Positions 1 to 11,023 of a stretch of 64,000 nt of DNA are shown here, one piece after another. This DNA comes from Liolophura sinensis (taxonomy: Eukaryota; Mollusca; Polyplacophora; Chitonida; Chitonidae): positions 347,001-411,000 of the forward strand of contig NC_088299.1 in the NCBI RefSeq assembly GCF_032854445.1, in the 5' to 3' direction. Every line of letters begins with the position of its first letter. Position 1 is the first letter of the stretch. Made by a program: the position numbers and the translations under genes. The notes beneath the pieces were generated by a model. The model saw only the letters and a list, made by a program, of their open reading frames with translations, was not told the DNA's origin and searched no databases.

Positions 1-183
1 TCAGTCAGGACAAAATGTCAAAATTCGACCTTCTTTTGGAATCGGCTCGATGTTATCCCAATGTTTTCCCTACACGATCATTTATTTATTTGTCTCATCC
101 ACGAATACAATACACCTGGGATACACGAACCCTGCTCGTTTGAGCTCTAGGTTATGTATCAGGTATCAGGTGGTAGAAGGTAG

Positions 184-263
184 GTATGTATGTATGTATG
201 TATATATGTATATATATATATATATATATCGAATGGCTATTTATTCAGTATATGTATTTATGC

Positions 264-343
<80 letters not shown>
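184..343. repeat. TG/TA microsatellite
   Basis: A TATG/TA-rich run (184-227) and a long TA dinucleotide run (266-343) flank a 38-bp non-repeat block. That block (228-265) matches the intron tail of the 436-bp repeat downstream at 2647-2684. The open frames through it are artefacts of the repeat. Confidence 0.9.
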
Positions 344-347
<4 letters not shown>

Positions 348-1095
348 CAGAGTAGCCCATAAAATTACATCCTTCAAAACAGCATCTATACAGTCTTTTC
401 AAGTTTTGGAAAACACCATGGAGTCATCTGTAGAAATCGCACAGCATCGTTGCTATTCAATTCGACCCATTTAAGAAATATATAACAGGTCTTCGATCAA
501 CACAATATCATCATAAAATTCGACACAAATGAGATATTTAAACGAAGTCAACTACATTTAGCCCACAAATGACATCTGCATGGTTTCGTGTATCTAATTT
601 CGCCGTTAACTAAGTAGACTTTGAGCTACACGCGCAGTCCTTGTTTTATTTTTTAGATCAAACTTGGTACACTCTTAAACAAAGTCCAAATTAGTTCCGG
701 AAAACTTTGTGATATCTGGCGTTATACCTGACGACTGACATACAGTTCAGAGTATTTCAAAAGTCATGAATACGGCAACAGAGACGTGAGATCCGTGAAT
801 TCTGATCGGCTGTTTCCGGTATGACATGCGCTCAGCGCAATTTGGTTTAAGTTAATCGGACTTGTTACAGCTGGAATAACTTTTCCTGTAAAATAGCCAT
901 CTAATTCAAAGAAACATCAAGCGTTTTTCATATGCCTTCTTGCGTTTTGCCTTAAAACAGTACACATATCATTATTTTTCCTGGGAAATATCCATAATTG
1001 TTTTTAACATTCTAAATTATTTTAATTGCGATTAAAACGATGAATAATGCTCTAAGTGGTACTGTTACCAGCAAACAATATGTACCATATTACAG
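344..1095. other. Non-coding stretch upstream of the mucin-like exon
   Basis: I see no convincing exon here. It is probably an intron of the mucin-like gene, because the exon at 1096 begins with a phase-1 acceptor (tattacag) and so needs an upstream exon, which must lie outside the window or be unrecognised. Confidence 0.5.
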
Positions 1096-1418
1096 GCTCA
1101 GGAGAAGTTGTAATGGATTGTGATGGAGACCCATTACCCACAAGCACACAGATAACAACGTTAACTGCCTCGCGTGTTTCATCTACCACTGTGACACCCG
1201 TCGTAACCTCCAAGACGCCATCCACATTGTCAGGTACAACCACTACAGCTATAACATTACCCTCATCATCTTCAGCGCCGCCAAGACTCCTGACGCCGAT
1301 GACAATACCATTGCGTCCAACCACGACCCAGTCGCGTTCAATCACTGCTCTCTCGCCTTTAACCACTTTACTGCCTCATTCACAGACGACGCTCTTGCGT
1401 CCAACCACAACGCCTTCG
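1096..1418 (+). CDS. Mucin-like gene, exon A
   Basis: Acceptor tattacag, first codon completed from phase 1 (G|GC). It encodes GSGEVVMDCDGDPLPTS and then a Thr/Ser/Pro-rich stalk. The donor GTAAGT at 1419 lies exactly in phase 0, matching the acceptors at 1864 and 2301. Confidence 0.6.
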
Positions 1419-4400
1419 GTAAGTGCGATGTCAACATTTAAGGTATTTTCAACGGACATTACGTCCACACAAGTATTTGCCACGTCTTCTGGCAAAACAA
1501 CCGATTCCACCACTTTTATTCCAATAACCTCTGAATCCCTGACGTCTCCAGTGACGACAACAGTTGGAACAATCACTGCCAGATCTTCGAGTTCAAATAC
1601 TGACAGAACGGCAACAACAAGGACTTCAAGTACACCAGAAATAAACGTTACCGTACCCAATATGACGCGGCACACTAAAGACGGACAGACAGCAGTTCAG
1701 ACAACCGAACAAGGACCAACAACCAGCGATCCATTGTCTCACGACATCAAAGGTAATGTCACTGAGCCACCACATCGAATGGCTATTTATTCCGTGTATG
1801 TATTTATGCATTTGGCAGGTAACTCTCACTGTATTCCAGAATATCAATAAATATTTGTTTAAGGCGTCAACTTTTATGGTATCTTCAACGGACATTACGT
1901 CCACAAAAGTACTTGCCACGTCTTCTGGCAAAACAACCGATTCCACCACTTTTATTCCAGTAACCTCTGAATCCCTGACGTCTCCAGTGACGACAACAAT
2001 TGGAGCAATCACTGCCAGATCTTCGAGTTCAAATACTGACAGAACGGCAACAACAAGGAGTTCGAGTACACCAGAAATAAACGTTACCGTACCCAATATG
2101 ACACGGCACACTAAAGACGGACAGACAGCAGTTCAGACAACCGAACAAGGACCAACAACCAGCGGTCCACTGTCTCACGACATCAAAGGTAATGTCACTG
2201 AGCCACCACATCGAATGGCTATTTATTCCGTGTATGTATTTATGCATTTGGCAGGTAATTCTCACTGTATTCGAGAACATCAATAAATATTTGTTTTAAG
2301 GCGTCAACTTTTATGGTATCTTCAACGGACATTGCGTCCACACAAGTATTTGCCACATCTTCTGGTAAAACAACCGATTCCACCACTTTTATTCCAGTAA
2401 CCTCTGAATCCCTGACGTCTCCAGTGACGACAACAGTTGGAGCAATCACTGCCAGATCTTCGAGTTCAAATACTGACAGAACGGCAACAACAAGGAGTTC
2501 AAGTACACCAGAAATAAACGTTACCGTACCCAATACGACGCGGCACACTAAAGACGGACAGACAGCAGTTCAGACAACCGAACAAGGACCAACAACCAGC
2601 GGTCCACTGTCTCACGACATCAAAGGTAATGTCACTGAGCCACCACATCGAATGGCTATTTATTCAGTATATGTATTTATGCATTTGGCATGTAATTCTC
2701 ACTGTATTCCAGAATATCAATAAAGAAATCGTTTACCGATGAAGCCTGTGCCACTTTATTGGGGGTCTCCTCAGAATATCTCGCTTGTACAATGGTGGTG
2801 ACATTTGCGGACAACAGACACCGAATATGCAGGGCCCTAGGCAGCAACCATTGCCACCTCCCTTGGCCAGGTTGCCTGTCAAACTTCGGAACAGAACAGT
2901 TACCGTCAAACTAACGAAATCCACCTCTTCATTCATTGAGTCCTGTTATCTTCCGACTGAAGCCGTTATCAAAGGTTATCAGTAATGGAGGACACCTAAC
3001 AACAGCTACAATCGGTGCAATCCTAGCATTACAACCTTTTCGAATCCGGTTTGCATATATACCCGTTTTCACTTTACAACGGGTAAGTTTAGTGGGACAT
3101 CGTGTAAAGTATGCGGTAAAGCATATTAAAAGTCAGGCCCAAGGATCATGACGTCGTCTTAAAGCAGACTTTCTCTCAACTTAGTGGTATCATTTTTGAG
3201 CTTACATGTTTGAGCTAAACCGCTATTTCTAAGTTTTGTCCTGAAAGTCCGTGACAATTCTCAAATTAAAATTAATACGGTCATTCTAATGAACAACTGT
3301 TTTGAAATTAAGAATAAGTCGTAGACAGCTCCAAGGGACGAGACACCCTAAATTGAATAAATTACTTCTCTGTCAAGTCCAACGGGAAGTGATTCTCGAA
3401 AAATACTATCGAACTCTATTTAAGTGTGGTAAAGATGTTGCTTAAGAAAGACACTTCTACTTACGCAACACCCACATGTTCATTGATGCATCAGTCCTGC
3501 AAAGATTACCGTTATACCCAAACTGACACACCTTTCTCTGTTTCAGTTGGTATAATCGCGGGATCTCTGCTGGGGGTTATCTTCATTGTTGCGGTGGTCG
3601 CCTTTCTGATTTCACGGTAAGTCGTCATAGAAGAGAAACTGTGTTAAAATTAGATTTACCTGTTTTCAAGAAAAAAGTAAACACAGATAAGAGGGTTTCT
3701 GTTTTTTGACAGGTCATGAATTTTCAGCAAATAAAACCTTCTCAGAGCTGAAGGTAAGTCTCATACGTGTATGCTCAACCATGAAAAACTCTTGCCGTGG
3801 CATCTTGAGTGAACCTCATGTAGTCGTGGAACCAAATACGATGTTTATAATATAAGCGATATTCCAGTTTGTGGTGAGACACACTTTTCTCGCAAATACG
3901 ATTATACAAATTTGAATGGATACATAATGCAATTAAGCGGTTACTGACAAGTCGATCGTTAACACACACCAATACCGTACATGCGTTTTACATGACATGC
4001 ACGTGAATCTATCGGGGTGCATTTTGTAACATCCCAAGTATTTTGTGGACGAAATTGCGATTAAAACCTCTCTGTATCCAATTTCCTTTCACCAATGTCT
4101 CAGTGTTATTAATAAAATGTTTATCTAATTTAACAAAGATACCGATTATTAATAGCTGTGTCTCATTTCTATAGAATATACTTTATAATTAGAAATTTAC
4201 TTTAATAAGCCAATGGCATTACTTCCACGTAAATCATCCCGTTTCCTTCGCCGCTAGAACATTCGCTTTGCATGTCACATAATACATACGACAGAACAAG
4301 CTGCATGATGACTATCTCGGTTGTCTTAGTCCAAGCTCTAATCTACACTCTGGTCTAAACGATACTTAAGATATACGTTGCCATGGCAATTCGGTCGAGT

Positions 4401-5597
4401 GTAATGTTACGACTGCTTTAAGAAACCGGGTCCAACCAGGGGTCAGTTGCAAAACGCTTACCTTGCATTATGTGCAGTGTAACTTTTCTTAAGCGCCAGG
4501 TGTATGTAAGACTATCACATGTTACCTATAACGTTCTAGGCGTGCTTTTAAATACAAATCCCATGGTTTTTATTAAGATTTCTGTATTTTGATTTTATGT
4601 CAGTCACATAGGCTTTTTTGATAAGAACAGAGAAACGAACTTACGCATAAGGAGGGAATTACTGCAATGTTATGTACATGAACAACACTAACAAAGAGTA
4701 AATTGCTTCAGTACTACATACATGTACCACACTAGCAAAGAGTAAATAGCTCCAGTGCTACGTAGATGTACCACTCTAACAACATGTGAATTGCTGCAGT
4801 GCTACGTACATGTACCACACTATGATAGAATTGCTCCAGTACTACGTACATGTACCACACTAACAAAGAGTGAATTGCACCAGTGCTACGTGCATGTACC
4901 ATTCTAACGTGTAAATTGCTGCAGTGCTACGTACATGTACCACACTAACAAAGAGTGAATTGCTCCCGTGCTACGTACATGTACCACACTAACAAGGTGT
5001 GAATTGCTGTAGTGCTATGTACCACACTAATAAAACAAAAGCATAACCCAAATAAGACAACCCATACAGAATTTTTTAAACGTTACCCCAAAATACAAAA
5101 AAATCTTGGTTTGTCCTTAACGGAATAAATGGTCGAAGTCTCTAAACAACTTTTCATCAGATATGCTGTTTTCAGTCTTTGACACGATGTAAATCCAAGG
5201 TCACTGCTATTTAAAGATATCAATGAGAAGCATATTTAAAGGAGCCATTAACATGGCAAATACATTCACCGTAATTCACACGAGGTAAATATGTGATACG
5301 AGTTCTTTCAGCAGTATTTCAGCGGTAAAATGCACGACAATATAAAACCAACATATGGATGCAAGGCGATACAAAACACTAAATGATTAAATGACTCAAT
5401 TCTCGTGCAGATGGAAGCAAAGACGTCGCTACGAGGAGGTCGTAAAACGCCAGTTGAAGTCCTATGACGAGACGGCTGTGGAGAGTCTCGAGGTTTGTAC
5501 ACATCCGGATGTAAATCGGGCGGAATCCCAGACATCGACGGAGTCCCCAACATCAAAGGAAAGATCCCAGCAACAGGAAGACAAATATGCAGTGTAA
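1096..5597 (+). CDS. Mucin-like single-pass membrane protein, 3' part
   Basis: The 3' end of a gene for a Thr/Ser-rich, single-pass membrane protein; its specific function is not recognised. Exon A is 1096-1418 (phase 1 in, phase 0 out at GTAAGT). It is followed by one of three near-identical Thr/Ser-rich exons: read-through 1419-1752, 1864-2188, or 2301-2625. Each leaves at phase 1. The transmembrane exon is 3547-3616 (phase 1 in, phase 2 out) and encodes about 22 hydrophobic residues starting VGIIAGSLLG and ending ISR. The tail exon is 5411-5597 (phase 2 in), about 62 residues beginning with a basic stop-transfer run (WKQRRR) and ending KYAV at a TAA stop. The Thr/Ser stretch is probably an O-glycosylated extracellular stalk. 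The C-terminal YAV fits a class II PDZ ligand, which is inference. The N-terminal domains and signal peptide lie outside the window or are unrecognised. The phase agreement across four exons is the strongest evidence. Confidence 0.7.
1864..2188 (+). CDS. Mucin-like gene, alternative exon copy 2
   Basis: 325 nt, phase 0 in, phase 1 out. Thr/Ser-rich with a SSSSNTDRTATTR run and NVT/NMT sequons near the end. The donor GTAATG is shared with the other two copies. Splices in phase to the transmembrane exon at 3547. Confidence 0.6.
2301..2625 (+). CDS. Mucin-like gene, alternative exon copy 3
   Basis: 325 nt, the same length and phases as copy 2 (0 in, 1 out). The preceding intron carries an extra T that puts a stop in frame just before the acceptor, so this copy can only be reached by splicing. 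Confidence 0.6.
2626..3546 (+). other. Intron before the transmembrane exon
   Basis: About 0.9 kb after the last repeated exon. I see only short shadow frames and no splice-flanked coding segment. It ends in a good polypyrimidine tract and acceptor (ctgtttcag). Confidence 0.5.
3547..3616 (+). CDS. Mucin-like gene, transmembrane exon
   Basis: 70 nt between ctgtttcag and GTAAGT. It encodes one uninterrupted hydrophobic helix of about 22 residues. Phase 1 in matches the three repeated exons, and phase 2 out matches the exon at 5411. Confidence 0.75.
4378..4391. promoter_or_regulatory. RFX X-box-like palindrome
   Basis: GTTGCCATGGCAAT matches the X-box consensus GTNRCC/RGYAAC except for the last base. 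It lies in an intron of the mucin-like gene. The match is visible, but any function is inference. Confidence 0.3.
4660..5030. repeat. 44-bp minisatellite
   Basis: About seven imperfect copies of a roughly 44-bp unit containing gctacgtacatgtaccacac and aacaaagagtgaattgct. It lies in the intron before the tail exon. The acgtacatgtac core is palindromic. Confidence 0.85.
5411..5597 (+). CDS. Mucin-like gene, cytoplasmic-tail exon
   Basis: Acceptor ctcgtgcag. The first base completes the Arg codon begun in the transmembrane exon. It encodes about 62 residues: basic start WKQRRRYEEVVKRQ, then an acidic and Ser/Thr-rich segment, ending DKYAV and TAA at 5595-5597. Confidence 0.7.
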
Positions 5598-5971
5598 GAG
5601 GAAAATCGGTGAGAACACAAAAACTGTTCTCAGGCAGTAGGTCCTGGAATCATCCTGCTGACCTTCTTGGATCATTCCTGGGACTTCCAAAAACTGTTGT
5701 ATACCTAGGTGTCATACCATAATTTAACATAATTAACACCTGTGTTATCAAGACTCATGTGTTATCATATGTACAACACCAAAACTAACTGTTCATTGTT
5801 AATGTGTAAAAACGGTATACCGGAGATTTTTTTTGAAAATAATTCATGTTCGCTAATCAAATTAACATTTCTCAATTAACCAAGAACAGCTCAAATATTT
5901 GCCTTTCTGTAAATATCAGACTTCTATCTGTATTATGCACAAAGAACTCGTGCAAGGCAGCTTCCAATTGA
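5598..5971. other. 3' flank of the mucin-like gene
   Basis: Probable 3' untranslated and intergenic DNA. No coding segment is supported. Confidence 0.4.
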
Positions 5972-6150
5972 GCAAGATAATGTACAGGTGGACCCCTGGC
6001 TTGCACACGTCGACCATCTGGCCCAATTCGAAGCTGTCTTGCACGAGGAATGGCAGCGATTTCCCCTTCAGATTATCAGGAGGATGACAGGTAGTGATGA
6101 GAAGGGTTCAGGCTGTCATCCAAGCTCACGGCGGATACACCCGATGCTGA
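5972..6150 (+). mobile_element. Tc1-type transposase C-terminal remnant
   Basis: The + frame reads a segment with VLHEEWQRFPLQIIRRM, then after a one-base shift MRRVQAVIQAHGGYTRC and TGA at 6148-6150. This is the conserved end of Tc1-like transposases (E-W-x-x-I-P-x-x-x-I-x-x-L ... RR ... HGG). Only the last 60 or so residues remain, with a frameshift; the catalytic core is absent. A dead fragment. Confidence 0.7.
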
Positions 6151-6934
6151 CGTAAAATGATTTAAGAGATATCAAATGACATTTTTATTGAGGAATTTCA
6201 ACCACTTCTTCAACACTACTCACTCCAGAACCATACTTGTGCAGTCATATTTTCACACCAAAACGAGTGATGACAGAAATGCCTGTGTGCTACTATTAAA
6301 ACACACGATTCACAACCAATCACTTTGGTTCATTGATAAAAGATAACTTTTTGGGCTATCCTCAGCAAAATAGCAAAAATATACCTGAATCAGCGCTGAT
6401 CAATTTTTACCAAAAATCTCCAGTATATAGTCTCCTTAAACCTTTAGTTCAAATTCTATATGCAAGTGATCCTCTAATTTTAATACAACTATTTCTGTAT
6501 CCCCACAAATATTACTATATCTGCACTATTTAATTATCTCTTCAGATGACAAATTCAAAAATTTTAGAAAATGACACTGGACCGCTGTGGTTTGCAAAGC
6601 GCCAGGAAACAGGATAAAATTCAGTATCAAACAAGCAGAGATGGGGCAACTTATAAATATTACATTACATGGCAGAACAAGCGATTTGATACTCGTGTGA
6701 GAGAGAAAATATATTAAAACTTCAAATAAAAAAGAAAAATCACGTTAAATAGTGATGTGAAAAACATTTTCTATTCAAAAAAAATTCATACAACAATGGA
6801 CAAGTTTTCAACAATTGTAATTTTTACTTTTTCTATTAACAATGACCACATTAGTTTGCAATTGCAGATACTTTTAAAACTATTTACAAAGTAGCAAGCA
6901 CTTATTTATGGACGGAGCTTCTGTAACATCTATA
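6151..6934. other. AT-rich intergenic DNA
   Basis: No gene seen. The stretch is AT-rich and runs up to the start of the minisatellite array. Confidence 0.4.
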
Positions 6935-9746
6935 TGACATGTACAGGGTACAGCTATAGCTTTACAATATACTGTAACATCAATATGACCTGTACATGTA
7001 CAGGGTACAGCTATAGCTTTACAATGTGCTGTAACATCCATATGACATGTACATGTACAGGGTACAGCTATAGCTCTACAATGTGCTGTAACATCCATAT
7101 GACATGTACATGTACAGGGTACAGCTATAGCTTTACAATGTGCTGTAACATCCATATGACATGTACATGTACAGGGTACAGCTATAGCTCTACAATGTGC
7201 TGTAACATCCATATGACATGTACACGTATGGGGTACAGCTATAGCTTTACAATATGCTGTAACATCCATATGACATGTAAAGGGTACATCTATAGCTTTA
7301 TAATGGGCTGTAACATCCATTTGACATGTACATGTACAGGGTACAGCTATAGCTTTACAATATGCTGTAACATCCATATGACATGTAAAGGGTACATCTA
7401 TAGCTTTATAATGGGCTGTAACATCCATTTGACATGTACAAGGTACAGCTATAGCTTTACAATACACTGTAACATCCATATGACATGTGCATGTACAGGG
7501 TACAGCTATAGCTTTACAATATGCTGTAACATCCATATGACATGTAAAGGGTACATCTATAGCTTTATAATGGGCTGTAACATCCATTTGACATGTACAA
7601 GGTACAGCTATAGCTTTACAATATACTGTAACATCAATATGACATGTACATGTACAGTGTACAGCTATAGCTTTACAATATGCTGTAACATCCATATGAC
7701 ATGTACAGGGTACATCTATAGCTTTACAATGGGCTGTAACATCCATTTGACATGTACATGTACAGGGTACAGCTATAGCTTTACAATGTGCTGTAACATC
7801 AATATGACCTGTACATGTACAGGGTACAGCTATAGCTTTACAATGTGCTGTAACATCCATATGATATGTACAGGGTACATCTATAGCTTTACAATGGGCT
7901 GTAACATCCATTTGACATGTACATGCACGGGGTACAGCTATATCTTTACAATATGCTGTAACATCCATATGATATGTACATGTACAGGGTACAGCTATAG
8001 CTTTACAATGTGCTGTAACATCCATATGACATTTACATGTACAGGGTACAGCTATAGCTTTACAATGTGCTGTAACATCCAAATGACATGTACATGTACA
8101 GAGTACAGCTATAGCTTTACAATGGGCTGTAACATCAATATGACATGTACATGTACAGGGTACAGCTATAGCTTTACAATGTGCTGTAACATCCATATGA
8201 CATGTACATGTACAGGGTACAGCTATAGCTTTACAATGTGCTGTAACATCCATATGACATGTACATGTACAGGGTACAGCTATAGCTTTACAATGTGCTG
8301 TAACATCCATATGACATTTACATGTACAGGGTACAGCTATAGCTTTACAATGTGCTGTAACATCCAAATGACATGTACATGTACAGAGTACAGCTATAGC
8401 TTTACAATGCGCTGTAACATCAATATGACATGTACATGTACAGGGTACAGCTATAGCTTTACAATGTGCTGTAACATCCATATGACATGTACATGTACAG
8501 GGTACAGCTATAGCTTTACAATGTGCTGTAACATCCATATGACATGTACATGTACGGGGTACAGCTATAGCATTACAATATGCTGTAACATCCATATGAC
8601 ATGTACATGCACAGGGTACAGCTATAGCTTTACAATGTGCTGTAACATCCATATGACATGTACATGTACAGGGTACAGCTATAGCTTTACAATGTGCTGT
8701 AACATCCAAATGACATGTACATGTACAGAGTACAGCTATAGCTTTACAATGTGCTGTAACATCATTATGACATGTACATGTACAGGGTACAGCTATAGCT
8801 TTACAATGTGCTGTAACATCCATATGACATGTACAGGATACAGCTATAGCTTTACAATATGCTGTAACATCCATATGACATGTACATGTACGGGGTACAG
8901 CTATAGCTTTACAATGTGCTGTAACATCCATATGACATGTACATGTACAGGGTACAGCTATAGTTTTACAATGTGCTGTAACATCCAAATGACATGTACA
9001 TGTACAGGGTACAGCTATAGCTTTACAATGTGCTGTAACATCCATATGACATGTACATGTACGGGGTACAGCTATAGCTTTACAATGTGCTGTAACATCA
9101 ATATGACATGTACATGTACAGGGTACAGCTATAGCTTTACAATATGCTGTAACATCCATATGACATGTACATGTACAGAGTACAGCTATAGCTTTACAAT
9201 GTGCTGTAACATCCATATGACATGTACATGTACAGGGTACAGCTATAGCTTTACAATATGCTGTAACATCCATATGACATGTACATGTACAGGGTACAGC
9301 TATAGCTTTACAATGTACTGTAACATCAATATGACATGTACATGTACAGGGTACAGCTATAGCTTTACAATGTGCTGTAACATCCATATGACATGTACAT
9401 GTACAGAGTACAGCTATAGCTTTACAATGTGCTGTAACATCCATATGACATGTACATGTACAGAGTACAGCTATAGCTTTACAATGTGCTGTAACATCCA
9501 TATGACATGTACAGGATACAGCTATAGCTTTACAATATGCTGTAACATCCATATGACATGTACATGTACAGGGTACAGCTATAGCTTTACAATGTGCTGT
9601 AACATCCATATGACATGTACATGTACAGAGTACAGCTATAGCTTTACAATGTGCTGTAACATCCATATGACATGTACATGTACAGGGTACAGCTATAGCT
9701 TTACAATGTGCTGTAACATCCATATGACATGTACATGTACAGGGTG
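6935..9746. repeat. 2.8-kb minisatellite, open on both strands
   Basis: About 50 copies of a 57-bp unit, with shorter variants lacking one or more 6-bp catgta steps. The core reads gggtacagctatagctttac, then aatgtgctgtaacatcc and a palindromic gacatgtacatgtac. The main period is 19 codons, and length variants stay in multiples of three. One frame is therefore open for about 937 codons on + and 964 on -. The + unit reads MTCTCTGYSYSFTMCCNIH and the - unit MDVTAHCKAIAVPCTCTCH. This is probably a satellite and not a protein gene; it lies between two convergent genes. Confidence 0.95.
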
Positions 9747-10883
9747 AAGCCACAGCTTTACAATGTGCTGTCACTTCAGCAGTTTACTACACTACAACAT
9801 TGTTCTAAAACACACAGTACTAAAACATTATAAAACAATACCAACACATCTTCAAAACATAAAAGTCAGTGAAATTCTAACATAATTTAGGTTGAAAAAA
9901 TTGAGACAGATTTGTGAGCTATCAAGCCAATATTCTTCAGTGGTTTGACGACTTACAAATCTGTTTTTCTTTAATTATGAACTCCTTTCAGTTCCACTAG
10001 TTGTTTGTCAGGTATGCGTTTTCAAATTTTTCCAGTATATATATAATATACACATGTATGAAAGCAATACCAGCTTTTGTATGTTACAGACTTCCACTAC
10101 CAGTGATTAAGCTTAAAATATGCATATATGCATTGCCTACATGGATCTGGGAGTCGGAATCATTATTCATTCAATATATATATATACAGGTACTACGAAC
10201 CATACATGTACGATTTTGTTTTCAAGGATATTTAATTTAGCTACATCTGTATTTTGTTTCTTATTATAGCCTAGCAAATATTTTTATGACAGCTTTACCA
10301 TATATTTTCATGAAATCTGCACAGGCAGTTGTTTTATGTACAATAAATGCATATTCATGGTAATGATGAGGCCTGTTGTGTGTTGTTTTCTTGAGTTGAC
10401 TGCTAGCCAAAACTAAAGGCAGATGCACTGTGTTGGCAACCCTCTTGTGCACACACAGTTGTAAGGCTGAATACTGAATCACCACAATAATAGTAATACT
10501 CTCTGATGTATAAATTAGTAAAGATTACAAGAAATCAAGGAAAGGTTTAAGAGCGGGCACAATGCATGTAGGTTAAAGTGTAAGGCTGGTCCGCATAAAG
10601 CCTGTATACTGCCATCCATCCTATCAGCCTGCAACAGGACATGTCTGTTTATGTTGATATGACAACTGAACAGAATTCTCCAATGAAACAGGTGGTTGTT
10701 ATTTCATCCAATCACATCAGTTCCTCAACATGTTTTGTATAATACTAACCAATCACAGCCATCATAACTATGCTGAACCTTCCAATGAGACATGTCTTTC
10801 CAAGTGTCTTCCAATCACATCACAGATCCTGACTGAAATACATCTGTGTAACCTTGACCACTCGCAACATGGCCACATAATAA
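9747..10883. other. 3' flank of TBC1D31
   Basis: Runs from the end of the minisatellite to the TBC1D31 stop codon. It probably includes the 3' untranslated region (- strand). I could not place a convincing poly(A) signal and see no other gene. Confidence 0.4.
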
Positions 10884-11023
10884 CTATGTTGAATCATCCA
10901 GTGGGACAGGTGGTGGTTTCTTGGTGCGGTTCTCTGTTGCTAGCCGGTGTCTCATTCGCCGCACCTCAGCCAATAGCTCCTGTTCTTTCTCATCCATTGA
11001 CCTCCAGTTCTGGCTAAGCGAGC
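10884..11023 (-). CDS. TBC1D31: TBC1D31 exon 24 (stop codon)
   Basis: 140 nt of coding sequence, phase 1 in. SLSQNWRSMDEKEQELLAEV, MRHRLATENRTKKPPPVP, LDDST and TAG at 10884-10886. The basic, arginine-rich RxLxxR tail resembles the human C-terminus (NLRQRLTARAR). Confidence 0.82.

Larger units (their letters stand above)
1428..2723 (+). repeat. Triplicated 436-bp exon-plus-intron unit
   Basis: Three tandem copies with equivalent donors at 1753, 2189 and 2626, giving periods of 436 and 437 bp. Each copy contains the Thr/Ser-rich exon (ending CATCAAAG|gtaatg) and the same intron tail (ggctatttatt...tgcatttggca). Copies differ by scattered substitutions. The first copy is fused to exon A without an intron, while copies 2 and 3 have an intron-type acceptor (tttaag). 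Confidence 0.9.

Noticed and set aside
3712-3752. Short exon between the transmembrane and tail exons (gacag ... AAG|gtaagt)
   Set aside because: In the phase set by the transmembrane exon it reads a stop (TGA) at once. At most a poison exon.
6880-9774. Frames of 937 and 964 codons as real genes
   Set aside because: Pure minisatellite translation with no non-repeat domain, signal peptide or splice context; reported as a repeat and a finding.
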